Assembly (NCBI GenBank): GCA_004296885.1 | Contig: SCVN01000007.1 | Span: forward strand, 1 to 64,000 | Direction of reading: 5' to 3' | Source: Nitrospirota bacterium | GTDB lineage: Bacteria; Nitrospirota; Nitrospiria; Nitrospirales; Nitrospiraceae | DNA length: 64,000 nt | Shown here: positions 26,998 to 35,978 of the stretch, one piece after another | How the letters are laid out: every line of letters starts with the position of its first letter | Numbering within the stretch: position 1 is the first letter of the stretch | Notes under the pieces: generated by a model | What the model saw: the letters and a program-made list of their open reading frames with translations, nothing else | Told to the model about the DNA's origin: nothing | Databases searched by the model: none | Program-made: the position numbers and the translations under genes

Positions 26998-29661
26998 ATG
27001 GCCACGACAGCAGCAGAAACAGTCAAACTGACGATCGACGGGCAGAGCCTCACCGTGCCGAAGGGGACGCTCGTCATCGAGGCGGCACGCCAGGTCGGCG
27101 TGATGGTGCCGCACTTCTGCTACCATCCGAAACTCAAGCCGGACGCCAACTGCCGCATGTGCCTGGTGGAGATCGAGAAGATCCCCAAGTTGCAGACCGC
27201 CTGCAGCACGCCGGTGGCCGATGGGATGGTCGTCCGCACCGCCACCACCGTCGTCAACGATGCCCACAAGTCGGTCCTCGAGTTCATTCTGGCCAACCAC
27301 CCGCTGGACTGCCCGGTCTGCGACCAGGGCGGCCGTTGCGACTTGCAGGACTTCTCCCACGAATACACGCCCACGACCAGCCGCTTCATCGAGGTCAAGC
27401 GGGTCTTCGACAAGGAATACTTCAGCCCGCTGATCGAAAAACAGATGAACCGCTGCGTCCAGTGCCTGCGCTGCGTGCGCTACTGCGACGAGGTCATGGA
27501 CGTGAAGGCCCTGGCGCCGGTGAACCGCGGCACGATGACCGAGATCAAGCACTTCGGCGCCCATGAGTTGGACTGCGAGTTTTGCGGCGGCTGCATCCAG
27601 ATTTGCCCGGTGGGCGCCATCACCAGCCGTCTCTCGATGTACGAGTTTCGCCCCTGGATGCTGAAGCGCGCGGATACGGTCTGCACCTACTGCGGGGACG
27701 GCTGCCAGATCACGATCCAGGCCAAAGACAACCAGCTCATCGAGGTCAACTCCTCGCTCGGGGCCGGGCGCAACAACGGCGATCTCTGCGCCAAGGGCTA
27801 TTTTGGCTACCACGCCACCACCAACCCGGAGCGGCTGACTACTCCCCTCATCCGACGCGACGGCCGGCTGGTACCGGCCACCTGGGACGAGGCGCTGGAA
27901 TATGTGGCCGAAACCTTCGTCCGGCTCAAGCTCAAGCACGGGGCCCAGGCCTTTGCCGGCCTGATCACCGCCCGCTGCACGAACGAAGACCTCTATCTGT
28001 TCCAGAAGTTCATGCGGCTGGCCCTCGGCACGAACAAGCTCGACAGCAGCGCCCGCTACGGGCAGGTCAACGCCGTGCGCGCCCTGTGTCGCGTCCAGGG
28101 CACCCACCGCTGGCCCGTCACGTTCGAAGACATTGCCGCCGCCGAGGCCTTGCTCCTGGTCGGCACCAACATCACCGAGGCCAACCCGATCACGGGCCTC
28201 CGGGTCAAGGAGGCGGTAAAAAAACGAGGCGCCGTCCTGCTGACGGTCGAGTCGCTGGAACCGACGGTGGGCGCCATCAGCAACATCGCCAACCTGGCCG
28301 CCCACCATTTTACGGCGCACCCGGATCAGTACAAACCGGTGGTGCTCGGATTGATCAAGGCGGTGATCGACGAGGGCCTGGCGGACCGGACCCTGTCGCA
28401 GAAGGCTCCCGCCTACTTCCAGGCGATCAGCGGGGCGGTGCAGAAACTGTCCTGGCCCGCGATCGAGCAAGCCACCGGCAGCAGCGCCACGGCGTTCAAA
28501 GAAGCGGCGCGGGCGTTTGCACAGACCGCGCGCGCCGTGATCATCGTCGGCGCCGGCGTGCTGCGGGAGCCTGGCGGAAGCGGTCTTGCCGCCACCTTAC
28601 AGGATCTCCTGTTGCTCACCGGCCACCACGGCCGTCCCGGCTGCGGCCTGGCGCCCCTGGCCGAGCAGAACAACGACCAGGGCGCGGTGGAAATGGGGAC
28701 CGTGGCGGAGTGTCTGCCCGGCCCTTGCGACCTCGGCGACCAGGAAGCCCGCGCACGGGTCTCGGCGCTCTGGCGGGAGGAGCTGCCCCAAGGGCCGGGC
28801 CGGACGATCCCGGAAATCCTGGAGGAAGCGCGCAGCAAGACCATCAAGGCCCTGTACCTCGTCGGCGAAGATCCGGCCGGCTCCCTGCCGGATTCGGCCC
28901 GCGCCAAGGAGGCGCTCGAAGGCCTGGAGTTCCTGGTCTGCCAGGAGCTGTTCCTGACCGACACGGCGCGGCTGGCCCACGTGGTGCTGCCCGCCTGCTC
29001 CTACGCCGAAAAGGACGGGACTTTCACGAACACCGAGGGCCATGTCCAGCAAGTCCGGCACGCCATCGAGCCGGTCGGCGAGAGCCGCCCCGATTGGGAA
29101 ATCTTCTCGGCCCTGTCGGGGCTGATGAGCTATCCGCTGGAATACGGCGACGCCAAGGAAATCCTGAAGGAGATCCGGGCCCTGATTCCCGGCTACGGCC
29201 TGCCGGGACCGGCGCCCAAACCGTCCCGTCCGGACGACGAGGCGGTCGCCCGCTACTTGAAACAGGGCTATGCGGAGGATCTGGTGGAGCGATACGGCTA
29301 CGCCCCTCCGGTGAAGGCCGCAGGCCGGTTGACCCTGCTGGTGGATCAGTCCTTGTTCCATTCAGGCAAGTTCTCCACCAGGGCGAAGGGATTGTTGCAC
29401 CTGCAAGCGGGCGGCGCGCTGAGCCTCAACCCGGCCGACGCGGCCCGGCTCGGGATCGCCGAGGGGGACCGGGTCCTGATCTCGAACGAACTGGGACAAT
29501 GCCGCACGACGGCCAAGTTGTGGGACCGGGTGCCGGCCGGTCTGTGCCGCTTCCCGGAACATTTCGACCAGGAAGCGCGCCGGCTCCTGTCGATCTCGAT
29601 TGACGTCGTGACCGGCGTGCCGTATTACAGAACGGCGCAGGTGAAGATCGAGCGTCTGTAG
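26998..29661 (+). CDS. nuoG: NADH-quinone oxidoreductase subunit G
   Basis: The 887-residue subunit begins with a plant-type [2Fe-2S] ferredoxin domain (HFCYHPKLKPDANCRMCLVE and a later Cys), then the His/Cys cluster site HPLDCPVCDQGGRCDLQD, a 2x[4Fe-4S] region (RCVQCLRCVRYC, FCGGCIQICPVGA), and a further CTYCGDGC motif that introduces the molybdopterin-oxidoreductase-like domain (about 215-880). The latter is structural in complex I. The extra CxxC-x-x-x-C motif corresponds to the N7-type cluster site. It is longer than the mitochondrial homologue but normal for bacterial NuoG. Confidence 0.96.
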   Translation: MATTAAETVKLTIDGQSLTVPKGTLVIEAARQVGVMVPHFCYHPKLKPDANCRMCLVEIEKIPKLQTACSTPVADGMVVRTATTVVNDAHKSVLEFILANHPLDCPVCDQGGRCDLQDFSHEYTPTTSRFIEVKRVFDKEYFSPLIEKQMNRCVQCLRCVRYCDEVMDVKALAPVNRGTMTEIKHFGAHELDCEFCGGCIQICPVGAITSRLSMYEFRPWMLKRADTVCTYCGDGCQITIQAKDNQLIEVNSSLGAGRNNGDLCAKGYFGYHATTNPERLTTPLIRRDGRLVPATWDEALEYVAETFVRLKLKHGAQAFAGLITARCTNEDLYLFQKFMRLALGTNKLDSSARYGQVNAVRALCRVQGTHRWPVTFEDIAAAEALLLVGTNITEANPITGLRVKEAVKKRGAVLLTVESLEPTVGAISNIANLAAHHFTAHPDQYKPVVLGLIKAVIDEGLADRTLSQKAPAYFQAISGAVQKLSWPAIEQATGSSATAFKEAARAFAQTARAVIIVGAGVLREPGGSGLAATLQDLLLLTGHHGRPGCGLAPLAEQNNDQGAVEMGTVAECLPGPCDLGDQEARARVSALWREELPQGPGRTIPEILEEARSKTIKALYLVGEDPAGSLPDSARAKEALEGLEFLVCQELFLTDTARLAHVVLPACSYAEKDGTFTNTEGHVQQVRHAIEPVGESRPDWEIFSALSGLMSYPLEYGDAKEILKEIRALIPGYGLPGPAPKPSRPDDEAVARYLKQGYAEDLVERYGYAPPVKAAGRLTLLVDQSLFHSGKFSTRAKGLLHLQAGGALSLNPADAARLGIAEGDRVLISNELGQCRTTAKLWDRVPAGLCRFPEHFDQEARRLLSISIDVVTGVPYYRTAQVKIERL

Positions 29662-29663
29662 CG

Positions 29664-29736
29664 TCGGAAAGTCTATCAAGTCCGAAAGTAGCCAAGTCGG
29701 CGTCGGACTTTTTGACGTGATGACTTTTTAACTTGA
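29664..29736. repeat. Word-palindrome, AAGTC family (nuoG-nuoH)
   Basis: Left arm GGAAAGTCTATCAAGTCC then GAAAGTAGCCAAGTC; right arm GGACTTTTTGACG then TGATGACTTTTTAACTTG. It ends just before the GAGGGA ribosome-binding site of nuoH. Confidence 0.85.
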
Positions 29737-29747
29737 GGGACTCAGTC

Positions 29748-30806
29748 ATGACCGAAGTCGGAATCAAACTTGCGTTTTCACTGGCTCAGATCGCCGTCGT
29801 CCTGGGCATCGTACTGCTCACGGTCATGATCCTGACCCTGGCGGAACGCAAGGTGCTCGGCTGGATGCAGGACCGGATGGGCCCGATGGAAGTCGGACCC
29901 TACGGCGTGCTGCAGCCCATCGCGGACGGCTTGAAGCTCTTTTTCAAGGAGGACATCGTCCCGGCCGGGGCCAACAAGTTCCTGTTTTCCCTCGCGCCCA
30001 TCCTGGCACTGGTGCCCGCGCTGATCGGCTTCGCGGTGATCCCGTTCGGCCCCAACAAGACCATCGAGCTGTTCGGCTACCAGTTCCAGCCTTTCGTGAT
30101 CAGCGACATCAACATCGGCATTCTGTACATCCTGGCCTTCACCTCGATCGGCGCCTACGGGATCATCCTGGGCGGCTGGGCCTCGAACAGCAAATATTCC
30201 CTGCTGGGGGGCCTGCGGTCGGCCGCGCAGGTCATCAGCTACGAATTGAACGTGGGGCTGGCGATCGTGGGCGTCCTGCTCCTGGCCGGCTCGCTGAGCC
30301 TGGTCAAGATCACCGAGGCCCAGGCCGGCGGCTTCTGGCACTGGTACGTGTTCGCCTTTCCGTTCCCGCAAATCTTCGCGTTCGTCGTCTACGTGATCTC
30401 CTCCGTGGCGGAAACCAACCGGCTGCCGTTCGACCTGCCGGAAGCGGAGAGCGAGCTGGTTGCGGGCTTCTTCACCGAGTACAGCGGCATGCGGTTCGCC
30501 TTCTTCTTCCTGGCCGAATACGCGAACATGATCCTGGTCTCCTGCATCGCCGCCGCCCTGTTCCTGGGCGGCTGGAATGCCCCCTACCCCGGCACCCTCC
30601 TGCCGGAAACGCTGGCCTGGGTGGAAGGGGTCATGTGGTTCACGGTCAAGGTGTACTTCTTCCTGTTCCTGTTCTTCTGGTTGCGGGCGACGCTGCCGCG
30701 CCTGCGGTACGACCAGCTCATGCGGTTCGGCTGGAAGGTGATGCTGCCGATCGCCCTGGGCAATATTCTCGTGACGGCCATCGCGGCGTATCTCTTCCCA
30801 AGGTGA
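29748..30806 (+). CDS. nuoH: NADH-quinone oxidoreductase subunit H
   Basis: A 352-residue membrane subunit with eight predicted helices. It shows [26 protein letters not shown] and the acidic quinone-channel loop [19 protein letters not shown], all family hallmarks. NuoH forms the quinone entry tunnel and links the redox arm to the proton pumps. The start is the ATG at 29748, seven bases after GAGGGA; a TTG 15 bases upstream also keeps the frame open. Confidence 0.96.
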   Translation: MTEVGIKLAFSLAQIAVVLGIVLLTVMILTLAERKVLGWMQDRMGPMEVGPYGVLQPIADGLKLFFKEDIVPAGANKFLFSLAPILALVPALIGFAVIPFGPNKTIELFGYQFQPFVISDINIGILYILAFTSIGAYGIILGGWASNSKYSLLGGLRSAAQVISYELNVGLAIVGVLLLAGSLSLVKITEAQAGGFWHWYVFAFPFPQIFAFVVYVISSVAETNRLPFDLPEAESELVAGFFTEYSGMRFAFFFLAEYANMILVSCIAAALFLGGWNAPYPGTLLPETLAWVEGVMWFTVKVYFFLFLFFWLRATLPRLRYDQLMRFGWKVMLPIALGNILVTAIAAYLFPR

Positions 30807-30814
30807 CGCGAAGA

Positions 30815-30881
30815 AGTTGACAGTTATCAGTTCACCGTTCCGGAAAAACTGATTACTGAAAACTGACCACTGAGAACTCAG
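30815..30881. repeat. Word-palindrome, CAGTTATCAGTT family (nuoH-nuoI)
   Basis: Left arm GACAGTTATCAGTTCACC; right arm AAACTGATTACTGAAAACTG then ACCACTGAGAACTCAG, complementary through repeated CAGTT/AACTG words. It runs up to the nuoI ATG with no clear separate Shine-Dalgarno sequence. Confidence 0.82.
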
Positions 30882-31424
30882 ATGACGAAATTCACAGCTT
30901 GGATCAAGACCATCATCTTCTACGAGATCCTCGTGGGCATGAAGGCCACGCTCTCGCACTTGCTGCGCTACAAGCCGATCACGCTCCAGTATCCGCACGA
31001 GAAGCGGACCCTGCCGGACAGTTACCGGGGGATGCTGGCGCTGCTCCGCTACGACGACGGCACGGAGAAGTGCGTGGGCTGCGACCTCTGCGAAGCGGCC
31101 TGTCCCTCGCGGGTCATCAAGGTCTTCAGCGCCGAAGTGCCCGGCGAACCGACCAAGCGGTTTGCCAAGGAATATTACATGGACATGACCCGCTGCCTCT
31201 TCTGCGGGCTCTGCGTGGACGCCTGCCCGGTGGACGCGCTGGGCATGACCCGCGAGTTCGAATGGGCGGTGTACGACAAGCGGCAGTTGCGGTTGAACAA
31301 GGAACAGCTCCTGGCGATCGGAGACCGGTCGTACCCGGTCCGCGAGAAGCGGCTGGAGTTCCAACATCCGAACGTCGCGTTCTTCAACGTGGCGTTCAAG
31401 AACTTGCCCGAAAAGGAAGCGTAG
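30882..31424 (+). CDS. nuoI: NADH-quinone oxidoreductase subunit I
   Basis: The 180-residue peripheral subunit carries two [4Fe-4S] clusters (N6a/N6b) in CVGCDLCEAACPSRVI and CLFCGLCVDACPVDAL, with all eight cysteines present. An N-terminal amphipathic helix docks it to the membrane arm. It passes electrons from NuoG to NuoB. Confidence 0.97.
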   Translation: MTKFTAWIKTIIFYEILVGMKATLSHLLRYKPITLQYPHEKRTLPDSYRGMLALLRYDDGTEKCVGCDLCEAACPSRVIKVFSAEVPGEPTKRFAKEYYMDMTRCLFCGLCVDACPVDALGMTREFEWAVYDKRQLRLNKEQLLAIGDRSYPVREKRLEFQHPNVAFFNVAFKNLPEKEA

Positions 31425-31431
31425 CGCGATT

Positions 31432-31494
31432 GTTCTCGCCCTCTGGCCGGGCGAACACGAGTCACGTGGGCTGACGCGCGTAGCAGGCGAGAGG
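31432..31494. repeat. Weaker quasi-palindrome (nuoI-nuoJ)
   Basis: TTCTCGCC near the left end pairs with GGCGAGAG near the right end, with a small inner hairpin CGCCC...GGGCG. It is less word-repetitive than the other spacers, so membership in the same class is tentative. Confidence 0.5.
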
Positions 31495-31504
31495 GTTTGC
31501 CATA

Positions 31505-32011
31505 GTGAGCTATCTGTTCTTCCTGTACTTTGCCGGTGTGATCGTCGTCACCTCCATCCTGGTGGTGGCGTTGCGCAACCCCGTCTACAGCGCCCTGTCC
31601 CTGCTGATCATGTTCTTCCACGTAGCGGGCCTCTACGTCACGCTGCACGCGGAGTTTCTGGCCGCCGTCCAGATCATCGTCTATGCGGGCGCGATCCTGG
31701 TGCTGTATCTCTTCGTCGTCATGCTGTTGAACGTGAAACGCGACGAACGGTACCACGTCCAGGCGCCGGCCGCCGCCTTCCTGGGGCTCGTCCTTCTGAC
31801 GGAGGTCGTGCTGCTGGTCAGCCAACGGACCTACCAGGTCGCGCCGGCCGGCCCTCCCGCCGCCGACCAGGCAGGGAATACGGAGACGATCGGCGAAGTC
31901 CTCTACTCCGCGTACCTGTTCCCGTTCGAGGTCGCGTCGCTGATCCTGCTGGTCGCCATGATCGGCGCGATCATCCTGGCGAAAAAAGACCTTGGGATGC
32001 GTGAGGAGTAA
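31505..32011 (+). CDS. nuoJ: NADH-quinone oxidoreductase subunit J
   Basis: The 168-residue membrane subunit has five predicted helices and the conserved third helix with its pi-bulge region [20 protein letters not shown]. The start is GTG; GAGAGGG lies upstream, spaced a little wide. The stop codon lies within the left arm of the next word-palindrome. Confidence 0.95.
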   Translation: MSYLFFLYFAGVIVVTSILVVALRNPVYSALSLLIMFFHVAGLYVTLHAEFLAAVQIIVYAGAILVLYLFVVMLLNVKRDERYHVQAPAAAFLGLVLLTEVVLLVSQRTYQVAPAGPPAADQAGNTETIGEVLYSAYLFPFEVASLILLVAMIGAIILAKKDLGMREE

Positions 32012-32079
32012 GGGGTGAGGCGCAAGGAGAGCCGGCGGCGGCGTGCCGTTTCACGCTTCACGCGTCGCATTTCACGAGG
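32000..32079. repeat. Word-palindrome, GTGAGG family (nuoJ-nuoK)
   Basis: Left arm CGTGAGGAGTAAGG then GGTGAGGCG, containing the nuoJ stop; right arm TTTCACGCTTCACGCG then CATTTCACGAGG. It shares CGTGAGGAGT-x-AGG with the element inside the HerA-like gene at 49168-49259. Confidence 0.78.
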
Positions 32080-32085
32080 AAGCTT

Positions 32086-32388
32086 ATGATTCCCGTTTCC
32101 TATTACCTGATTCTGAGCATGATCGTGTTCGTCACCGGACTCGTGGGAGTACTGGTGCGGCGCAACATCATCATCATTTTGCTCTCGGTCGAGCTGATGT
32201 TGAACGCCACGAACATCAACTTCGTGGCGTTTTCCCACTATTTTCACAACGTGGCCGGCCAAGTCTTCGTCTTCTTTGCCTTGACCGTGGCGGCGGCGGA
32301 AGTGGCGGTGGGCCTCGCCATCATCATCGCCTTGCACCGGAGCAAGTCCAGCATCAACGTGGACGAGTTCCAGCTTCTTAAATGGTAA
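32086..32388 (+). CDS. nuoK: NADH-quinone oxidoreductase subunit K
   Basis: A 100-residue subunit of three helices, homologous to MrpC. It keeps the conserved acidic residue in [14 protein letters not shown] and a second glutamate in [15 protein letters not shown], both needed for the proton path. Length and motifs are typical. Confidence 0.96.
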   Translation: MIPVSYYLILSMIVFVTGLVGVLVRRNIIIILLSVELMLNATNINFVAFSHYFHNVAGQVFVFFALTVAAAEVAVGLAIIIALHRSKSSINVDEFQLLKW

Positions 32389-32392
32389 ACGC

Positions 32393-32475
32393 GAAATGAT
32401 GAACGATGAACGAAGGAAAGCCCTGCAGGACCGTATCGCCGCCGGTCATCACTCATCATTCATCATTCATCGTTG
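32393..32475. repeat. Word-palindrome, GATGAA family (nuoK-nuoL)
   Basis: Left arm GAAATGATGAACGATG then AACGA; right arm TCATCACTCATCATTC then ATCATTCATCGTTGATTT. Same words as the nuoCD-nuoE spacer, but with a different loop. Confidence 0.87.
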
Positions 32476-32479
32476 ATTT

Positions 32480-34384
32480 ATGGAATACGCGCTCATCCCA
32501 TTGCTGCCCTTTGCCGCGTTTCTGATCCTCGGCCTCTTCGGTCACTGGATCAAGGACCGGGCGCATTTCATCGCGGTTCCGGCGGTCGTGGTATCGTTCC
32601 TCCTGTCCGTCCTGGCGTTTCTGGACGTGGCGGGTGGACGGCAGACCACGATGCCGCTCTATACCTGGCTGCAGTCCGGCGACGTCACCATCGCCCTCGG
32701 CCTGTCCATCGACCGGCTTACCGCCGTCATGCTGCTGCTCGTGACCACCGTGAGCTCGCTGGTGCACGTCTACACCATCGGCTATATGCACGGGGAAAAG
32801 GGCTACGCCCGGTTCTTCGCCTACATCGCGCTCTTCACCTTTTCCATGCTGATGTTGGTGATGGCGGATAATTTCCTGCAGCTGTTCGTCTTCTGGGAAG
32901 CGGTCGGCCTCTGCTCCTACCTCCTGATCGGCCACTGGTACGAACGACCTTCGGCCTGTAACGCGGCCACCAAGGCCTTCGTCGTCAACCGCGTGGGGGA
33001 CTTCGGCTTCCTCCTGGGCCTCCTGCTGGTGCTGGCGAGCTTCGGCACGTTGGATTATCACCAGGTGTTCGCCCAAGCCGCCGCCTACACGACCGATACG
33101 GTCAACCTGCTCCGGCCTTTCGGCGGCGAATGGCGCGTCTCGACGCTCACCCTGATCTGCCTGCTGCTCTTCGTCGGCGCGATCGGCAAATCGGCCCAGG
33201 TGCCGCTGCACGTCTGGCTGCCGGACGCGATGGAAGGCCCGACGCCCATTTCGGCCCTGATCCATGCGGCCACGATGGTCACGGCGGGGGTCTTCATGGT
33301 CGCGCGGCTCTCCCCCCTCTACAACCTGTCGCCGGCCGCGATGAACGTGGTGGCGGTCGTGGGCGGGCTGACGATGGTGCTCGGGGCCACGATCGCGCTC
33401 ACCCAGTACGACATCAAGCGGGTCGTCGCCTACTCGACCGTGAGTCAGCTCGGCTACATGGTCATGGCCTGCGGCTTCGGCGCCTATACGGCCGGCATGT
33501 ACCACCTGCTGACCCATGGGGCCTTCAAGGCCTTGCTGTTCCTGGGCTGCGGGTCGGTCATTATCGCCTTGCACCATGAGCAGGACATGCGCCGGATGGG
33601 CGGCCTGAAGGACAAGCTCCCCGTCACCTACTGGACTTTCGTGATCGGCTCGCTGGCCCTGGCCGGCTTTCCCCTGACCTCCGGCTTCTTCAGCAAGGAC
33701 GAGATCCTCGTGAGCGCCTGGTCCGCCGGCGCCCTGGGCAAGACGCTGGCGGTGGCGGGCCTCCTGACCGCGGGCCTCACCGCGTTCTACAGCTTCCGCC
33801 TCGTGTTCGTGACCTTCTGGGGCCCCTCCCATGTGGACCCGCATCATGCGGGGCACGTGCACGAACCTTCCAAGACCATGACGGTCCCGCTGGTGATATT
33901 GGCAGTTCTGGCCCTGCTGGCCGGTTATGTGGGGATTCCGCAGTTCTTGGAGCCGGCCTTGCCAGGTCCGGAGGGGACGGGAGGCCACCACGAAGGGAGC
34001 GCCGCCGCCGGGATCATGATCGTGGCGACCCTGCTGGGCCTGAGCGGCATCGCCGCCGCCTACTTGATGTACGTCAAGCTGCCCGGCCTCGCCGAGAGTC
34101 TGGCCAATCAATGGCAAGGGGCCTATCGGCTGTCCTTCAACAAATGGTATGTGGACGAGCTCTACGACCGGACCTTCGTGAAGCCGACGTTCCAGCTCGC
34201 GGACCGGCTCTGGCAGAGAGTGGACGTGGGCATCATCGACGCGGCGGTGAACGGGCTCGCCCGCGGCGTGGCTTGGTTCGGCTGGATCCTGCGGCTGATC
34301 CAAAGCGGCCAGACCCAACATTATGCGCTGGGCATGACCTTGGGGGCCGTGCTGATTCTGACCGTGTATTTGCTCTCTTGGTGA
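32480..34384 (+). CDS. nuoL: NADH-quinone oxidoreductase subunit L
   Basis: The 634-residue antiporter-like pump has about 16 helices. Visible are FWEAVGLCSYLLIGHWY (key Glu), GAIGKSAQVPLHVWLPDAMEGPTPISALIHAATM (shown as the family core around KSAQ and PTPVSALIHAATM-like residues), THGAFKALLFLGCG and the C-terminal lateral helix region ending in the last membrane segment. It is the distal proton pump of complex I. The stop is followed within four bases by nuoM. Confidence 0.96.
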   Translation: MEYALIPLLPFAAFLILGLFGHWIKDRAHFIAVPAVVVSFLLSVLAFLDVAGGRQTTMPLYTWLQSGDVTIALGLSIDRLTAVMLLLVTTVSSLVHVYTIGYMHGEKGYARFFAYIALFTFSMLMLVMADNFLQLFVFWEAVGLCSYLLIGHWYERPSACNAATKAFVVNRVGDFGFLLGLLLVLASFGTLDYHQVFAQAAAYTTDTVNLLRPFGGEWRVSTLTLICLLLFVGAIGKSAQVPLHVWLPDAMEGPTPISALIHAATMVTAGVFMVARLSPLYNLSPAAMNVVAVVGGLTMVLGATIALTQYDIKRVVAYSTVSQLGYMVMACGFGAYTAGMYHLLTHGAFKALLFLGCGSVIIALHHEQDMRRMGGLKDKLPVTYWTFVIGSLALAGFPLTSGFFSKDEILVSAWSAGALGKTLAVAGLLTAGLTAFYSFRLVFVTFWGPSHVDPHHAGHVHEPSKTMTVPLVILAVLALLAGYVGIPQFLEPALPGPEGTGGHHEGSAAAGIMIVATLLGLSGIAAAYLMYVKLPGLAESLANQWQGAYRLSFNKWYVDELYDRTFVKPTFQLADRLWQRVDVGIIDAAVNGLARGVAWFGWILRLIQSGQTQHYALGMTLGAVLILTVYLLSW

Positions 34385-34388
34385 TGTG

Positions 34389-35978
34389 ATGAGCCACTTT
34401 CCCTGGCTGACCGCGATCATCTTCCTCCCGCTCGCCGGGGCAGCGGCGCTGTTCTTCGTCAAGGCGCAGCAGGCCCGCTGGCTTGCGCTGGGCGTGACGC
34501 TGGCGGACTTTGCCCTGTCGCTGCCCCTCTGGTTCGGTTTCGACGCCACGACGTCCCAGATGCAGTTCACCGAGCGGGCGTCGTGGATCACGTCGCCCGC
34601 CATCAACTATGCACTCGGATTGGACGGCATCAGCCTGCCGATGATCCTCCTGACCACGTTCCTGACTCCCTTCTGCGTGGGGATTTCCTGGCGCGCGATC
34701 GAAAGCCGGGTCCAGCTCTTCATGGCCAGCCTCCTGGTCATGGAAACCGCCATGCTGGGGGTCTTCGCCGCATTGGACTTCGTGCTGTTTTACGTATTCT
34801 GGGAGGCGATGTTGATCCCCATGTACCTGCTCATCGGGGTCTGGGGCGGCCCCAACCGGGTCTACGCGGCGGTGAAGTTTTTCCTGTACACCCTGGTGGG
34901 AAGCGTCCTGCTCCTGGTCGCCATCATCGTGTTGTTTTTCAAGGGCGGCCACACGTTCGACATCCTCCAGCTCAGCAAAGGCGATTACGCCCCGGTGCTC
35001 CAGAGCTGGATCTTCTGGGCCTTCTTCGCCGCATTCGCCGTCAAGGTGCCGATGTTCCCCTTCCACACCTGGCTCCCGGATGCGCACGTGGAAGCGCCCA
35101 CGGCGGGCAGCGTGATCCTGGCCAGCGTGCTGTTGAAGATGGGCGCCTACGGATTCCTCCGGTTCACGCTCCCCATGCTTCCGGATGCGACGATCGCGTA
35201 TACCCCGATCATCATCGCTCTCTCGGTGATCGCGATCCTCTACGGGGCCTACATGGCCCTGGCCCAGGCCGACCTGAAAAAATTGATCGCCTATTCCAGC
35301 GTCAGCCACATGGGATTCGTGACCCTCGGCATTTTTGCGCTGAACACCCAGGGGATCGAAGGCGCGATCCTCCAGATGGTCAATCACGGCATCACGACCG
35401 GCGCCCTGTTCCTCTGCGTCGGCATCATTTACGAACGGACCCACAGCCGGTTGATCAGCGACAACACCGGCCTGACCGGGCCCATGCCGCGCTATGCCAC
35501 GTTCCTGGTCATCTTTTCCCTCTCGTCCCTGGGTCTGCCCGGCACGAACAGCTTCGTGGGCGAGTTTCTCGTGCTGGCCGGCACCTTCTTCCGGAGCAAA
35601 CCGGTGGCGGCGCTGGCCTCGCTCGGCATCATTTTGGCCGCCGCCTACATGCTCTGGATGGTGCAGCGCGTGGCGTTCGGCACGCGCTCCGAACAATCCG
35701 CACACCGGCCCGTCCATTTGTCCGATCTGAACCTGCGCGAAATGGCGCTGCTGGCCCCACTGCTTGTGCTCGTCTTCTGGATCGGGTTGGTCCCAAACCA
35801 GGTCCTGACCCCCATGCATGCCAGCGTCGCGAACCTGCTGGATCAAATGGACCAGGAAGAAACGGCGCTGGCGCAAATTATAGGCACGGGGCAAGCGGCA
35901 AGGGGCGATAGGCAAGAACCGCTCCCCGCTCCCTTGCCCCTTGCCGCTCGCCACAGGCCGGACAAGAGTATTCCATGA
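34389..35978 (+). CDS. nuoM: NADH-quinone oxidoreductase subunit M, with an element-derived tail
   Basis: The 529-residue antiporter-like pump has 14 predicted helices with FWEAMLIPMYLLIGVWG (key Glu), KVPMFPFHTWLPDAHVEAPT and SSVSHMGFV. The ATG at 34389 (GTG at 34386 also possible) follows the nuoL stop by four bases. Family sequences normally end soon after the last helix and VANLLDQM. Here about 33 more residues follow (from about 497), encoded by a word-palindrome, before the stop overlaps nuoN by ATGA. The tail is Pro/Ala/Arg-rich and probably disordered. Confidence 0.95.
   Translation: MSHFPWLTAIIFLPLAGAAALFFVKAQQARWLALGVTLADFALSLPLWFGFDATTSQMQFTERASWITSPAINYALGLDGISLPMILLTTFLTPFCVGISWRAIESRVQLFMASLLVMETAMLGVFAALDFVLFYVFWEAMLIPMYLLIGVWGGPNRVYAAVKFFLYTLVGSVLLLVAIIVLFFKGGHTFDILQLSKGDYAPVLQSWIFWAFFAAFAVKVPMFPFHTWLPDAHVEAPTAGSVILASVLLKMGAYGFLRFTLPMLPDATIAYTPIIIALSVIAILYGAYMALAQADLKKLIAYSSVSHMGFVTLGIFALNTQGIEGAILQMVNHGITTGALFLCVGIIYERTHSRLISDNTGLTGPMPRYATFLVIFSLSSLGLPGTNSFVGEFLVLAGTFFRSKPVAALASLGIILAAAYMLWMVQRVAFGTRSEQSAHRPVHLSDLNLREMALLAPLLVLVFWIGLVPNQVLTPMHASVANLLDQMDQEETALAQIIGTGQAARGDRQEPLPAPLPLAARHRPDKSIP
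35885..35952. repeat. Word-palindrome, GGCAAG family, inside the nuoM 3' end
   Basis: Left arm GGGGCAAGCGGCAAGGGGC then GATAGGCAAG; right arm CTTGCCCCTTGCCGCTCGCC. It lies in frame inside nuoM and encodes most of its extra C-terminal tail. Confidence 0.85.

Noticed and set aside
34389-35978. A second NuoM-type pump (the 2M complex I layout)
   Set aside because: Only one NuoL, one NuoM and one NuoN are encoded here, with typical lengths apart from the NuoM tail.
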